From Lentzea fradiae (GTDB lineage Bacteria; Actinomycetota; Actinomycetes; Mycobacteriales; Pseudonocardiaceae): DNA of 64,000 bases. How positions within the stretch are numbered: the first letter of the stretch is position 1; each line of letters begins with the position of its first letter. Made by a program: the position numbers and the translations under genes. Positions 28,190 to 36,612 of this stretch are shown piece after piece. Location: contig NZ_FNCC01000002.1 in NCBI RefSeq assembly GCF_900100955.1, forward strand, positions 124,001 to 188,000. Reading direction: 5' to 3'. The notes beneath the pieces were generated by a model. The model ran no database searches. It was not told where the DNA came from and saw nothing but the letters and a program-made list of their open reading frames with translations.

Positions 28190-29157
28190 CCGCAGGACTG
28201 CCTGTGCATCAGCGAGGGCGCGAGCCGGATGGTCTCCGGTGGGCGTTCCGGGTCGTCGATCCGGGAGAGCAGCAGCTTCACCGCGGTCCTGCCGATCTCC
28301 TCGACGGGCTGGGCCAGCGTCGTGAGCGGCGGGTCTATCAACGTCGCCCACTCCACCTCGTCGTAGGCGACGACGGCGAGGTCGGTGCCGAGCTTGAGGC
28401 CGCGGGCGCGCATCTCGTGCAGCATGCCGACGGTCACGAGGTGGTCGGCGGCCACGACGGCGGTCGCCGGGTCCTCCTGGTCGAGCAGCGGCGCGAGCCA
28501 GCCGCTCTGCGACACCAGCGCCTCGTCCCACTTGAGGCCCGCGCGGCCGAGGCCGAGGCGGTAGCCGAGGATGCGCTCCTCGGTCGTCGCCACGCCCGCC
28601 TTGCCGCAGACGATGCCGATCCGCCGGTGCCCCAGGTCCGCGAGGTGCCGGACGAGACCCGACGTGGCCTGCACGTTCTCCGGGCCGACCTGGTCGATGT
28701 CCTTGGCCACGGTCAGCCGGTCCACCAGCACGGTGGGGATGCCGAGCCGCTTGAGCTCGGGCAGCACGGAGTTCCCGCTGCCGGCCGACGGCGTCAGCAG
28801 CAGCCCGTCGACGCGCCTGGACCGCAGCATCCTGACCGCGGCCTGCTCGGACTCCGGGGTGTCCCGCGTGTCGATCAGGACGAGCGAGTAGCCGTTGCGC
28901 GTCGCCTCCGACTCGATGGCGGCGATCAGCTCGGCGAAGTACGGGTGGGACACGAGCGACACCGCGAGCCCCAGCGACTTCGTGCCACCCATGACCAGTG
29001 AGCGCGCGATGGCGTCGCCCGTGTACCCGGTCTCGTCGATCGCCTTCTGGACGCGTTCGCGCGTGTCCTGGGCGACGGGCCTGGTCTCGTTGATCACGTG
29101 TGACACCGTGGTGATGGAGACCCCCGCGAGAGCCGCGACATCCCGCATGGTGACCAT
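28183..29157 (-). CDS. LacI family transcriptional regulator
   Basis: A 324-residue repressor. The HTH and hinge (MRDVAALAGVSITTVSHVIN, then TGYTGDAIARSLV) precede a periplasmic-binding-protein-like sugar domain (about residues 62-324) with VLVDRLTVA, HLADLGHRRIGIV and ERILGYRLGL. It probably binds a sugar or sugar phosphate. It shares a transcript with the TIM-barrel isomerase and is divergent from a sugar kinase only 34 bp away. No clear palindromic operator is visible in that gap. Confidence 0.92.
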   Translation of the reverse strand: MVTMRDVAALAGVSITTVSHVINETRPVAQDTRERVQKAIDETGYTGDAIARSLVMGGTKSLGLAVSLVSHPYFAELIAAIESEATRNGYSLVLIDTRDTPESEQAAVRMLRSRRVDGLLLTPSAGSGNSVLPELKRLGIPTVLVDRLTVAKDIDQVGPENVQATSGLVRHLADLGHRRIGIVCGKAGVATTEERILGYRLGLGRAGLKWDEALVSQSGWLAPLLDQEDPATAVVAADHLVTVGMLHEMRARGLKLGTDLAVVAYDEVEWATLIDPPLTTLAQPVEEIGRTAVKLLLSRIDDPERPPETIRLAPSLMHRQSCGC

Positions 29158-29191
29158 GACCTGGGACCATACCCGTTTGGAGGAAGGCCAG

Positions 29192-30037
29192 ATGGCAGCC
29201 GTGCTGTGTGTCGGGCTGACAACCCTCGACGTGACCCAACGGGTGGACGTCTTCCCCGAACCGGGGCAGAAGGTCCGCTCGCTCGACGCGGCGCTGTCGC
29301 CCGGTGGCCCGGCGGCGAACGCGGCCCGCGCGGTCGCGGCGCTGGGGGGCGAGGCGGCGTTGCTCACCGCTCTGGGCGCGGACGCGCTCGGCGAGTTCGT
29401 GCGGTCGTCCCTGGCTCCGGTCAGGGTGACGGCCGTGGCGGGCACGACGCCGGTGAGCATGGTCGTCGTCCGTGCCGCCGACGGAGAACGGACGGTCGTC
29501 TCGCGCAACGCGTCGGTGCCGGTCGAGGCGCCCGCACTGGCCGGTCTGGTGGCCGCCGCGGACGTCGTCCTGCTGGACGGCCACCACGACGGTCTGGCGA
29601 TTCCGGCCGCCCGGATGGCCAAGGACGCCGGATTGCCTGTGGTGCTCGACGCCGGGAGCTGGAAACCTGTCCTCGATCACCTGTTGCCGCTGGTCGACGT
29701 GGCCGCTTGCGCTTCGGGGTTCGAGCGGTCCGACGCCGAGGTCCACTCCTACGGGGTGCCGCTGGTGATCCGCACGCACGGTGCGGCGCCGGTGACCTGG
29801 TCGCTGGACGGCTCGACCGGAGCGGTGCCCGTGCCGTCGGTGCAGGTGAGGGACACGAACGGAGCCGGTGACGTCTGGCACGGCGCGTACGCGTACGCGC
29901 TGGCCACGGGGACGGACCCGGTGGCGGCCATCGGCTTCGCGTCGGAGGCGGCCGCCGTGCGTGTCGGTGCGGTCGGGGACTGGGTTGAGAGGCTGGCGCG
30001 GTGGCAGGACAGCAGGTCAGGTTCGAGGAGCTGCTAG
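29192..30037 (+). CDS. PfkB/ribokinase family carbohydrate kinase
   Basis: A 281-residue kinase. GGPAANAARAVAALGG is the N-terminal PfkB signature, and DTNGAGDVWHGAYAYAL the C-terminal signature with the catalytic Asp (GAGD). ATG at 29192 follows GGAGG by 7 bp. The 3' end overlaps the next kinase by 37 bp. Its neighbours, a LacI repressor, an isomerase and another kinase, suggest sugar or sugar-phosphate catabolism. No transporter gene is present. Substrate cannot be assigned. Confidence 0.9.
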   Translation: MAAVLCVGLTTLDVTQRVDVFPEPGQKVRSLDAALSPGGPAANAARAVAALGGEAALLTALGADALGEFVRSSLAPVRVTAVAGTTPVSMVVVRAADGERTVVSRNASVPVEAPALAGLVAAADVVLLDGHHDGLAIPAARMAKDAGLPVVLDAGSWKPVLDHLLPLVDVAACASGFERSDAEVHSYGVPLVIRTHGAAPVTWSLDGSTGAVPVPSVQVRDTNGAGDVWHGAYAYALATGTDPVAAIGFASEAAAVRVGAVGDWVERLARWQDSRSGSRSC

Positions 30038-30636
30038 AACGGGCCCGAGCGCTCACCGACATGGGTGAGCGGAAGATCCTCGGCATCGGCGGTGCGCCGG
30101 GGTCGGGCAAGTCGACGCTCGCGCGGCGGCTCGTCGAGGCGCTCGACGGCCAGGCGGTGCTCGTCGAGATGGACGGGTTCCACCTCGCGCAGAGCGAGCT
30201 GGAACGGCTGCGGCTCGTCGAGCGCAAGGGCGCGCCCGACACGTTCGACATCCCCGGCTACGTCGACCTGCTCGGGCGGATCAAGGCGTGCGGGCCGGAC
30301 ATGATCTACGCGCCGCAGTTCCGGCGCGAGATCGAGGAGCCGGTGGCCTGCGCGGTGCCGGTGCACCCGGACGTGCCGCTCGTCGTCACCGAGGGCAACT
30401 ACCTGCTGCTCAACTACGACAAGTGGAAGCGCGTCCGGATCATCCTGGACGAGGCGTGGTTCCTGTTCATCGACGAGGACGTGCGGGTGCAGCGCCTCAT
30501 CGACCGGCACCTGCGCTACGGGCGCACGTTGTCGGAGGCGCAGGAACGGGTCCTGCACGGCACCGACCACGTCAACGCGCTGATGGTGAACTCGTCGAAG
30601 GGCTCAGCGGACCTGCTGATCACCGAGGTGCTCTAG
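30001..30636 (+). CDS. P-loop nucleoside/nucleotide kinase family protein (uridine kinase-like)
   Basis: A 211-residue kinase with Walker A GGAPGSGKST (residues 30-39) and substrate-site VEMDGFHLAQSELERL, as in the uridine kinase/phosphoribulokinase-like 'fructose transport system kinase' group. TEGNYLLL carries the Walker B-like Glu. GTG at 30001 lies inside the PfkB gene, so translation is coupled. It may phosphorylate a sugar or sugar nucleoside in the same pathway. Its last 33 bp overlap the convergent DedA gene. Confidence 0.88.
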   Translation: MAGQQVRFEELLERARALTDMGERKILGIGGAPGSGKSTLARRLVEALDGQAVLVEMDGFHLAQSELERLRLVERKGAPDTFDIPGYVDLLGRIKACGPDMIYAPQFRREIEEPVACAVPVHPDVPLVVTEGNYLLLNYDKWKRVRIILDEAWFLFIDEDVRVQRLIDRHLRYGRTLSEAQERVLHGTDHVNALMVNSSKGSADLLITEVL

Positions 30637-31284
30637 CTGGGAGGGGTCGAGGTCGCCGGACTCGTCGATCGGCTTGGCCATCTCCTGGCGGTAGCGCCAG
30701 ATGCCCCAGCCGGTGCCGCCGAGGAAGAAGGCGACGCTGACGACGATGGCGGCCGTCTCGAGCCACGGCAGCGTCTCCAGGATGCCCGCGCCGTAGTAGC
30801 CGGCGAGCACCAGCGTCGGCACCCACGCGATGGCGCCGATGGTGGTGGCCAGCGTGAACCGGCGGACGTCCATGCGGGCGGCCCCGGCGATCATCGGCGC
30901 GAGCGTGCGGATCCACGGGATCCAGCGCGCGAGCACGACAGCCCAGAACCCGCGCCGGTCGAGGAAGTCGCCGGCCTTTTTCAGGTTGTGCCTGTTCAGG
31001 ACCTTGCCGCCCTTGCGGGCGAGCACGCGGGTGCCGGTCGCCTTGCCGATGTAGTAGCCGACCTGGTTGCCGACGACGGCGACGATCAGGGCGGCGAGCG
31101 ACAGCGCCCAGGCCGACAGCTCGCTGCTGTGTGCCGCCAGCACCACGCCGGCCGCGAACAGCAGCGAGTCGCCGGGCAGGAACAGCCCGAAGATGAAAGC
31201 GCACTCGATGAAGATGAAGCCGAGCACGATGACCCACACGGCCACCGGTCCGGCGGTCTCCAGGGAGGCGAAAGCATGCGCCAC
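30604..31284 (-). CDS. DedA family membrane protein (1)
   Basis: A 226-residue integral membrane protein. ECAFIFGLFLPGDSLLFAAGVVLAA near the N-terminus and VLARWIPWIRTLAPMIAGAARMD in the middle are the two DedA re-entrant/motif regions, with R..P..R..P residues conserved. DedA proteins are proton-dependent transporters or scramblases for undecaprenyl phosphate or phospholipids. A second DedA gene lies 3.2 kb away. The 3' end overlaps the convergent kinase gene. Confidence 0.92.
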   Translation of the reverse strand: MAHAFASLETAGPVAVWVIVLGFIFIECAFIFGLFLPGDSLLFAAGVVLAAHSSELSAWALSLAALIVAVVGNQVGYYIGKATGTRVLARKGGKVLNRHNLKKAGDFLDRRGFWAVVLARWIPWIRTLAPMIAGAARMDVRRFTLATTIGAIAWVPTLVLAGYYGAGILETLPWLETAAIVVSVAFFLGGTGWGIWRYRQEMAKPIDESGDLDPSQLEHLGDQQVR

Positions 31285-31375
31285 GGTGAACCAGCCTACG
31301 TGTTGTTACGCCGTTGGTGTGGCGTCATCGTCTCGACAGGTCGGTTGAATCCGGATTGAGCACGGACGGTCACCA

Positions 31376-31404
31376 GGTGAACTCCTCGTCGTTTCCGGTT
31401 CACC
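31376..31404. promoter_or_regulatory. Inverted repeat GGTGAAC-N15-GTTCACC upstream of the GlcD-like gene
   Basis: Perfect 7-bp arms (31376-31382 and 31398-31404) sit in the gap between divergent DedA and GlcD-like genes, with an additional GTGAAC half-site nearby at about 31410. It could be a GntR- or LysR-type operator controlling the flavoprotein gene. Confidence 0.4.
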
Positions 31405-31442
31405 GTCGAGTGAACCAGGCATTCCGGTCTAGCGTGGCCGGT

Positions 31443-32819
31443 ATGGAGACGTTGCTCGCTGAACTCCGCACCGCACTGGGTGACGCAGGCGTCGTGACCG
31501 ACACCGACGTGACCACGAGCTACCGGCGGGACATGATGCCGCTGGCGCCGCACGGCAGCCCGTTGGCGGTGGTGTTCCCGCTGGACACCGGGCAGGTCCA
31601 GGCGGTCGTGCGGGCGTGCGCCCGGCACCGCGTCCCCATCGTCCCCCGCGGCGCGGGCAGCGGGCTCTCCGGGGCGGCGAACGCGGTCGAAGGCTGCGTC
31701 GTCCTGGTCATGACCAGGATGAACGCGATCGTCGAGATCGACGCCGACAACCGTCTCGCCGTGGTCGAGCCGGGCGTGGTGAACCTCGACCTGCGCGGCG
31801 CCGTCGAGAAGGACGGCCTGTTCTACCCGCCGGACCCGAGCAGCTACGACTGGTGCACGATCGGCGGCAACCTCTCCACCAACGCGGGCGGCCTGTGCTG
31901 CGTGAAGTACGGCGTCACGACCGACTCGGTGCTGGGCCTGGAGGTCGTGCTGGCCGACGGCGAGGTGCTGCGCACCGGCCGCCGCACGGTCAAGGGCGTC
32001 GCGGGCTACGACCTCACCAAGCTCTTCGTCGGCTCCGAGGGAACCCTCGGCGTCATCACGCAGGCCACGCTGGCGCTGCGCCCGCTGCCCCAGGCGCCCG
32101 CCACCCTGGTCGCCGCGTTCGACAGCACCGCCAAGGCGGGTGCCGCGGTGAGCAGGATCGTCCGCGAGGGCCTGGTCCCGTCGCTGATGGAGATCATGGA
32201 CCGCACATCCATCGAGGCCGTGGAGCTGTACCTGAAGACGGAGCTGGGCGCGGGCCCCGGCTGCGCGGCGCTGCTGATCTGCCAGTCCGACGCGGGCGGC
32301 GAGCAGGCCCGCGACGAGCTGCGCAAGATCGAAGAGATCTGCCTGGGAGCGGACCTCGTCTACGCGACGCACGACGTCAACGAGGGCCGCGAGCTGCTGA
32401 CGGCCCGCCGCGCCGTGCTGACCGCGCTGGAGGTCTACGGCTCCTGGCTGACCGACGACGTGTGCGTGCCGCGCACCCGCATCGCCGAGCTGATCCAGGG
32501 CTGCGAGGACATCGCGGCGCAGGTCGGCCTGAAGATCGCCGTCGTCGGCCACGCGGGCGACGGCAACATGCACCCGACGATCGTCTACGACCCGGCCGAC
32601 GCCGACCAGTTCGCCCGCGCCCAGAAGGCGTTCGACGCCATCCTGGCCCTGGGGCTGTCGCTCGGCGGCACCGTGACCGGCGAGCACGGCGTCGGCAAGA
32701 TCAAGCGCGAGTGGCTCGCGAAGGAGATCGGGCCGGTGGGCCTCCGGGTCCACCGCGAGATCAAACGCGCGCTGGACCCGGAGAACCTGTTCAACCCCGG
32801 CTCGATGTTCAGCCTCTAG
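31443..32819 (+). CDS. FAD-linked oxidase, GlcD/D-lactate dehydrogenase type
   Basis: A 458-residue flavoenzyme. The FAD (PCMH-type) domain covers about residues 40-220, with PRGAGSGLSGAAN and GGNLSTNAGGLCCVKYGVT. The C-terminal domain has HAGDGNMHP and GEHGVGKIKREW, the substrate and FAD-closing motifs of GlcD/Dld2 enzymes, and ends in LDPENLFNPGSMF. It probably oxidises glycolate, D-lactate or a D-2-hydroxy acid. ATG at 31443 is chosen as the first start that directly precedes the folded domain. The gene ends 4 bp into the convergent amidohydrolase gene. Confidence 0.93.
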   Translation: METLLAELRTALGDAGVVTDTDVTTSYRRDMMPLAPHGSPLAVVFPLDTGQVQAVVRACARHRVPIVPRGAGSGLSGAANAVEGCVVLVMTRMNAIVEIDADNRLAVVEPGVVNLDLRGAVEKDGLFYPPDPSSYDWCTIGGNLSTNAGGLCCVKYGVTTDSVLGLEVVLADGEVLRTGRRTVKGVAGYDLTKLFVGSEGTLGVITQATLALRPLPQAPATLVAAFDSTAKAGAAVSRIVREGLVPSLMEIMDRTSIEAVELYLKTELGAGPGCAALLICQSDAGGEQARDELRKIEEICLGADLVYATHDVNEGRELLTARRAVLTALEVYGSWLTDDVCVPRTRIAELIQGCEDIAAQVGLKIAVVGHAGDGNMHPTIVYDPADADQFARAQKAFDAILALGLSLGGTVTGEHGVGKIKREWLAKEIGPVGLRVHREIKRALDPENLFNPGSMFSL

Positions 32820-34252
32820 CAGCAAGCCTTCGCCACGGTGGGGAACGGCTCCTGAGCTGCCTTTTCCACCTCGGCGAGCATCCGCTGCCGGTCGGCGGGC
32901 CCGAAGACCCGGCCGCGCGTCAGCACGGTGTGGATCCGCTGCGTGTTGCGGATGTTCGTCAGCGGGTTGCCGTCGAGCACCACGAGGTTCGCCTCCGCGC
33001 CGGGCTTGATCGCGGCGTGGCGCGTGCCTGCCCGCAACGCGTCCGTCGGCGACAGCCCGGCTTCGACCAGCAGCTCCAGCTCGTCGTGGACCGAGAAACC
33101 GGCGAACGAGTACGGGTTGCCCGCGTCCGTGCCCACCAGCACCTCGACACCGTGCGCGTGCATCTCGGCCACCTGTTCCATGCGGCGCTTGAGGAACTCG
33201 GCCTGCTGCCGGATCTCCTGCGGCGTCACGGGTGCCCACCGCACGAGCTGGTCGCGCCAGAGGTCCGGGTAGAAGGACGGCGTGTACCTCATCCGCGGGT
33301 CGTCCGCGTACCGGTCCGCCGGGCTGGAGTACACCCGCATCGCCACCATCGTCGGGCAGAGCGCGGAGCCGTTGCGCCGCAGCAGGTTCGCCAGCCGCAC
33401 GGCTTTGCTCCGGCTGTGCGACAGAGCTGCCTCGCGTTCGAAGTCCAGCACCTGCTTGAACCACGCGAACGAGTCGGCCGGGTCGAGCGGAAGAGCGGCG
33501 ATGGCTTGGCGCAGCTCGGTTTCCCGCGTGCTCGTCGCCAGCGGGAGGCCGTACATGTGCTCGAAGGTGCGCTGTCCGAGGTTGCTCGCGTCGCCCAGCG
33601 GCACGTGGTTCGAGCAGTGCCCGGCGAACGTCATGTCCTGCCGTGCGCACTCGTCCGCGATCGCCGTGAGCGTCGGCCTGTCCAGGTACGAGTAGACCTT
33701 CACGAAGTCCGCGCCCTGCGTCTTCGCCTCCCGCACGGCCTGGCGTCCCTCGTCCGGCGTGGCCACGATCAACGCGCCGGGCAGCGTGGAGTGCGGTCCG
33801 TCGATGATCGAGCTGCCGACGACGAGCCGCGGCCCGAGCACCTCGCCGCGCTCGATCTTGTCGCGCAGCTCGTAGATCGGCGGCGAGCCCCACATCTCGC
33901 GCAGGCCCGTGACGCCGTTGACCAGGCACAGCGGCAGCGTGATCCGGTCCAGGAAGGCGCCGTGGACGTGCATGTCCCACAGGCCGGGGATGACGAACTT
34001 GCCCGCCAGGTCCAGCGTCCGGCAGCCGCGCGGCAGCGGCAGGTCTCGGGAGCCGACGGCGAGAACCCTGTTGTCCGCCAGCACGATCGTGGTGTTCGGA
34101 CGGGTGCCGGTGGCGTCGACGAGGGTGACGCCGCGCAAGGCGGTGACGTTCGTGGAAGCACCGGCGGTGCCCGGCACGAGCAGGCCCGCCGCGCCGAGTC
34201 CGGCCAGCCAGCCCAGCACTTCCCGTCTGGTGGTGTCGGTCATGCCGCTCAA
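32816..34252 (-). CDS. Exported amidohydrolase family protein
   Basis: A 478-residue metal-dependent hydrolase. The N-terminus DTTRREVLGWLAGLGAAGLL resembles a Tat (RR) signal, cut near residue 32. The metal site contains DMHVHG, the lysine-carboxylation region FVKVYSYL, FAGHC, FEHMYG and GTDAGNP, the imidazolonepropionase-like amidohydrolase pattern. A terminal NPLTNIRNTQRIHTVLTRG closes the composite domain. Substrate (a cyclic amide or peptide) is unknown. Confidence 0.88.
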   Translation of the reverse strand: MSGMTDTTRREVLGWLAGLGAAGLLVPGTAGASTNVTALRGVTLVDATGTRPNTTIVLADNRVLAVGSRDLPLPRGCRTLDLAGKFVIPGLWDMHVHGAFLDRITLPLCLVNGVTGLREMWGSPPIYELRDKIERGEVLGPRLVVGSSIIDGPHSTLPGALIVATPDEGRQAVREAKTQGADFVKVYSYLDRPTLTAIADECARQDMTFAGHCSNHVPLGDASNLGQRTFEHMYGLPLATSTRETELRQAIAALPLDPADSFAWFKQVLDFEREAALSHSRSKAVRLANLLRRNGSALCPTMVAMRVYSSPADRYADDPRMRYTPSFYPDLWRDQLVRWAPVTPQEIRQQAEFLKRRMEQVAEMHAHGVEVLVGTDAGNPYSFAGFSVHDELELLVEAGLSPTDALRAGTRHAAIKPGAEANLVVLDGNPLTNIRNTQRIHTVLTRGRVFGPADRQRMLAEVEKAAQEPFPTVAKACC

Positions 34253-34282
34253 CCAACACCCTGACGTTGCGGCAGACTCAAG

Positions 34283-34441
34283 TCAGTCGCGGTGACCGGC
34301 CTGGCGCAGCGCCGCGAGCAGGTAGTCCTCCAGGTCCTGAGCCGTGTCCTCCTCCGGCCGGAACAGCACCCGGTGGAAGAGCGCGCCCGCGACCATGTCG
34401 ACGACGAGTGACAGGTCCGTGCCGGGCGGGAAAGTTGTCCG
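34283..34441 (-). pseudogene. TetR regulator C-terminal remnant
   Basis: The last about 52 codons read FPPGTDLSLVVDMVAGALFHRVLF, then an acidic stretch and DLEDYLLAALRQAG, the typical end of a TetR ligand domain. No TetR start or HTH is found upstream, where a DedA terminator begins at 34473. The gene therefore looks deleted down to its 3' end, probably during the insertion or shuffling of the DedA and amidohydrolase genes. Confidence 0.6.
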
Positions 34442-34472
34442 CAGACACGCCCACGAGCCGCCGCAGCCAGCG

Positions 34473-34504
34473 AAAAGCCCGCCCGTCGCGAGGACGAGCG
34501 GGCT
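34473..34504 (-). terminator. Rho-independent terminator of DedA (2)
   Basis: Read on the minus strand, a 12-bp stem (34504-34493 with 34487-34476) with a short loop is followed by TTTT at 34476-34473. It begins 12 bp after the DedA stop codon, and is one of the few hairpins with a T-run in the window. Confidence 0.82.
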
Positions 34505-34515
34505 CCGCGGGGTTC

Positions 34516-35238
34516 TCAGCGCTCGATGCGGGGGATGACCTGCGTCGCGTCGTCCTGGAGCTGTGCCTCCATGACCTGCGTGATGTCGTCCGCCTCTTCC
34601 TGCACCAGCGACTTCTTCTCCTTGCGCGCCTTGAGCACCTCGATGATGATCGGCACGATCGACAGGAACACGATGGCGAGCAGCGTGACTTCCAGGTTCT
34701 CCTTGATGAAGGTGACCTGGCCGAGGAAGTAGCCGAGGATCGTCAGACCCGCCGCCCACGCCACGCCGCCGATCGCGGAGTAGGTGAAGTACTTCTTCGG
34801 GTCCATCCGGCCCACGCCTGCCATCGCCGTGATGAACGTGCGGACGATCGGCACGAAGCGGGCGAGCACGATGGCGCGGGCGCCGTACTTGTCGAAGAAC
34901 TCCTGCGTCTTGTCGACGTACTCCTTCTTGAAGATCTTCGACTCCGGCTTGTTGAACAGGGCCGGACCGGCTTTCGCGCCGATGTAGTAGCCGGCGACGT
35001 TGCCGACGAACGCGCAGATCGTCAGCAGGACGCAGACGAGCCAGAGCGGGGTGTCGATCGTTCCGGCGGCGACGAAGAGGCCCGCTGTGAACAGCAGGGA
35101 GTCGCCCGGCAGGAAGAAACCGACGAGCAGCCCGCACTCCGCGAAGATGATGAGGCACAGCCCGATGAGCATGTACGGGCCGAGCCCGTTCAGCAGAACG
35201 GTGGGGTCCAGCCAGTCAGGGCCCAATGCAACAGTCAC
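34516..35238 (-). CDS. DedA family membrane protein (2)
   Basis: A 240-residue DedA/VTT protein. ECGLLVGFFLPGDSLLFTAGLFVAAG and VLARFVPIVRTFITAMAGVGRMD are the two conserved elements with the key Arg and Pro residues. Its cytosolic tail (about residues 195-240) is long, charged and Gln/Glu-rich (KARKEKKSLVQEEADDI). GTG at 35238 gives the usual N-terminus; upstream in-frame codons look non-coding. Its place beside GH76 and fba in mycobacteria (Rv0364) supports orthology. It is about 3.2 kb from a second DedA. Confidence 0.92.
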   Translation of the reverse strand: MTVALGPDWLDPTVLLNGLGPYMLIGLCLIIFAECGLLVGFFLPGDSLLFTAGLFVAAGTIDTPLWLVCVLLTICAFVGNVAGYYIGAKAGPALFNKPESKIFKKEYVDKTQEFFDKYGARAIVLARFVPIVRTFITAMAGVGRMDPKKYFTYSAIGGVAWAAGLTILGYFLGQVTFIKENLEVTLLAIVFLSIVPIIIEVLKARKEKKSLVQEEADDITQVMEAQLQDDATQVIPRIER

Positions 35239-35255
35239 GCGCACAACGGTACAGG

Positions 35256-35450
35256 TCAGCCGAGCGTGATCACTGCCGCCACCGTGCCCGCTGCCAGGCC
35301 CAACAGCAGCGCGAGACCCAGCACCCACCAGGCGGGCATGGGTGCGGGAGGCTCCTCGGCGACTGGGACATGTGCGGCAAATCCGGCATTTGTACTGGTC
35401 GCCTGCGCTCTCAGGGCGTCGGTCACCAACCGCTCCGGATCGTCAGCCAT
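35256..35450 (-). CDS. Small single-pass membrane protein
   Basis: A 64-residue protein: charged N-terminus (DDPERLVTDALRAQATST), Pro-rich middle (EEPPAPMPAW) and one C-terminal membrane helix (about residues 41-62). It lies between nagA and dedA on the same strand, 10 bp after nagA and 17 bp before dedA, so the three may be co-transcribed. Function unknown. Confidence 0.65.
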   Translation of the reverse strand: MADDPERLVTDALRAQATSTNAGFAAHVPVAEEPPAPMPAWWVLGLALLLGLAAGTVAAVITLG

Positions 35451-35460
35451 GCACCCTGCC

Positions 35461-36612
35461 TCAGTCCTTGACCCACTCGCCCCTGACCAACACGTCCCTC
35501 GGCTTCAATTCTGCATCCAGCACGACGAGGTCGGCCGCACAACCCGCCTGCAGCTTGCCGGTGTCGAGCCCCAGCAGCTCCGCGCCGCGGGTGGACGCGG
35601 CGTGGGCGGCCTCCACGAGCGACAGCCCGCACGACGTGACGGCGTTGCGGAACGCCGCGTCCATCGTCAGCGTGCTGCCGGCCAGCGCGGCCCCTCCTGC
35701 CAACGTTGGAACGCCGTCGACGACGCGCACCTCCAGGCCGCCTACGTCGTACACGCCGTCACCGACCCCGGCCGCCGCGATGGCGTCGGTGATCAGGACC
35801 GTGCGCTTCGAGCCCGCGTGCCGGGCGGCGAGGCGCACCGCCGTCGGGTGCAGGTGCACGAGGTCGCAGATCAGCTCGACCGTGACGCGGTCGTCGTCCA
35901 GCAGCGCGCCGATCGGGCCCGGTTCGCGGTGGTGCAGCGGGCGCATGCCGTTGAACAGGTGCGTCGCGACCGAGGCACCCGCGTCGACGGCGGGCCGGAC
36001 CTGCGCCTCCGTCGCGTCGGTGTGCCCGATCGCGGCGATGACGTCGTTGTCGACGAGCTGCCGCACGGCGCGGACCGCGCCGTCCAGCTCCGGCGCGATC
36101 GTGATCATGCGGACCGTGCCCTTGCCCGCGTCGAGCAGCTTCGTCACCGCGGGCTGCTCCGGCGGGCACAGGATCGCCGGGTCGTGCGCGCCGCAGCGGG
36201 CGGCCGACAGGAACGGGCCCTCCAGGTGGATGCCCGCGACGACGCCCTCCTGGACCAGCTCGGCCAGCGCGGACACCTGGTCGGCCAGCTCCGGGACCGG
36301 GCGGGACACCAGCGAGGCCAGCAGCGTCGTCGTGCCGTGCCTGCGGTGCGCCGCGGCGGCCTTGCGGATCTTCACCGGGTCGCTGCTGGTGAACGCGTCA
36401 CCGCCACCGCCGTGGCAGTGGATGTCGACGAACCCCGGCACGATCGTGCCCCCGCCGACGTCCGTCGTCGGCCCGTCGGGCGCGGCGCCCTCGCCCACCG
36501 CGGCGATCCTGCCGTCGCGGACGCTCACCCACCCGTTCTCGAGCACCCGGTCCGGCGTGACGACCCGGCCACCGGTCAGGGTCACGTCGACGGGTCCACC
36601 CCACGTGCTCAT
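35461..36612 (-). CDS. nagA: N-acetylglucosamine-6-phosphate deacetylase
   Basis: A 383-residue amidohydrolase that removes acetate from GlcNAc-6-P, feeding GlcN-6-P to glycolysis and cell-wall synthesis. Motifs in order: DIHCHGGGG, HLEGPFLS (catalytic-site Glu), GHTDAT, HLFNGM, CDLVHLHP and ITDAIAAAG with the catalytic Asp. ATG at 36612 overlaps the ROK kinase stop codon by one base, a tight operon. The pair sits behind a DasR-like site. Confidence 0.95.
   Translation of the reverse strand: MSTWGGPVDVTLTGGRVVTPDRVLENGWVSVRDGRIAAVGEGAAPDGPTTDVGGGTIVPGFVDIHCHGGGGDAFTSSDPVKIRKAAAAHRRHGTTTLLASLVSRPVPELADQVSALAELVQEGVVAGIHLEGPFLSAARCGAHDPAILCPPEQPAVTKLLDAGKGTVRMITIAPELDGAVRAVRQLVDNDVIAAIGHTDATEAQVRPAVDAGASVATHLFNGMRPLHHREPGPIGALLDDDRVTVELICDLVHLHPTAVRLAARHAGSKRTVLITDAIAAAGVGDGVYDVGGLEVRVVDGVPTLAGGAALAGSTLTMDAAFRNAVTSCGLSLVEAAHAASTRGAELLGLDTGKLQAGCAADLVVLDAELKPRDVLVRGEWVKD

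Noticed and set aside
29158-29191. LacI operator in the 34-bp gap between the LacI and PfkB genes
   Set aside because: No palindrome with a central CG is visible; the operator, if any, must lie inside coding sequence.
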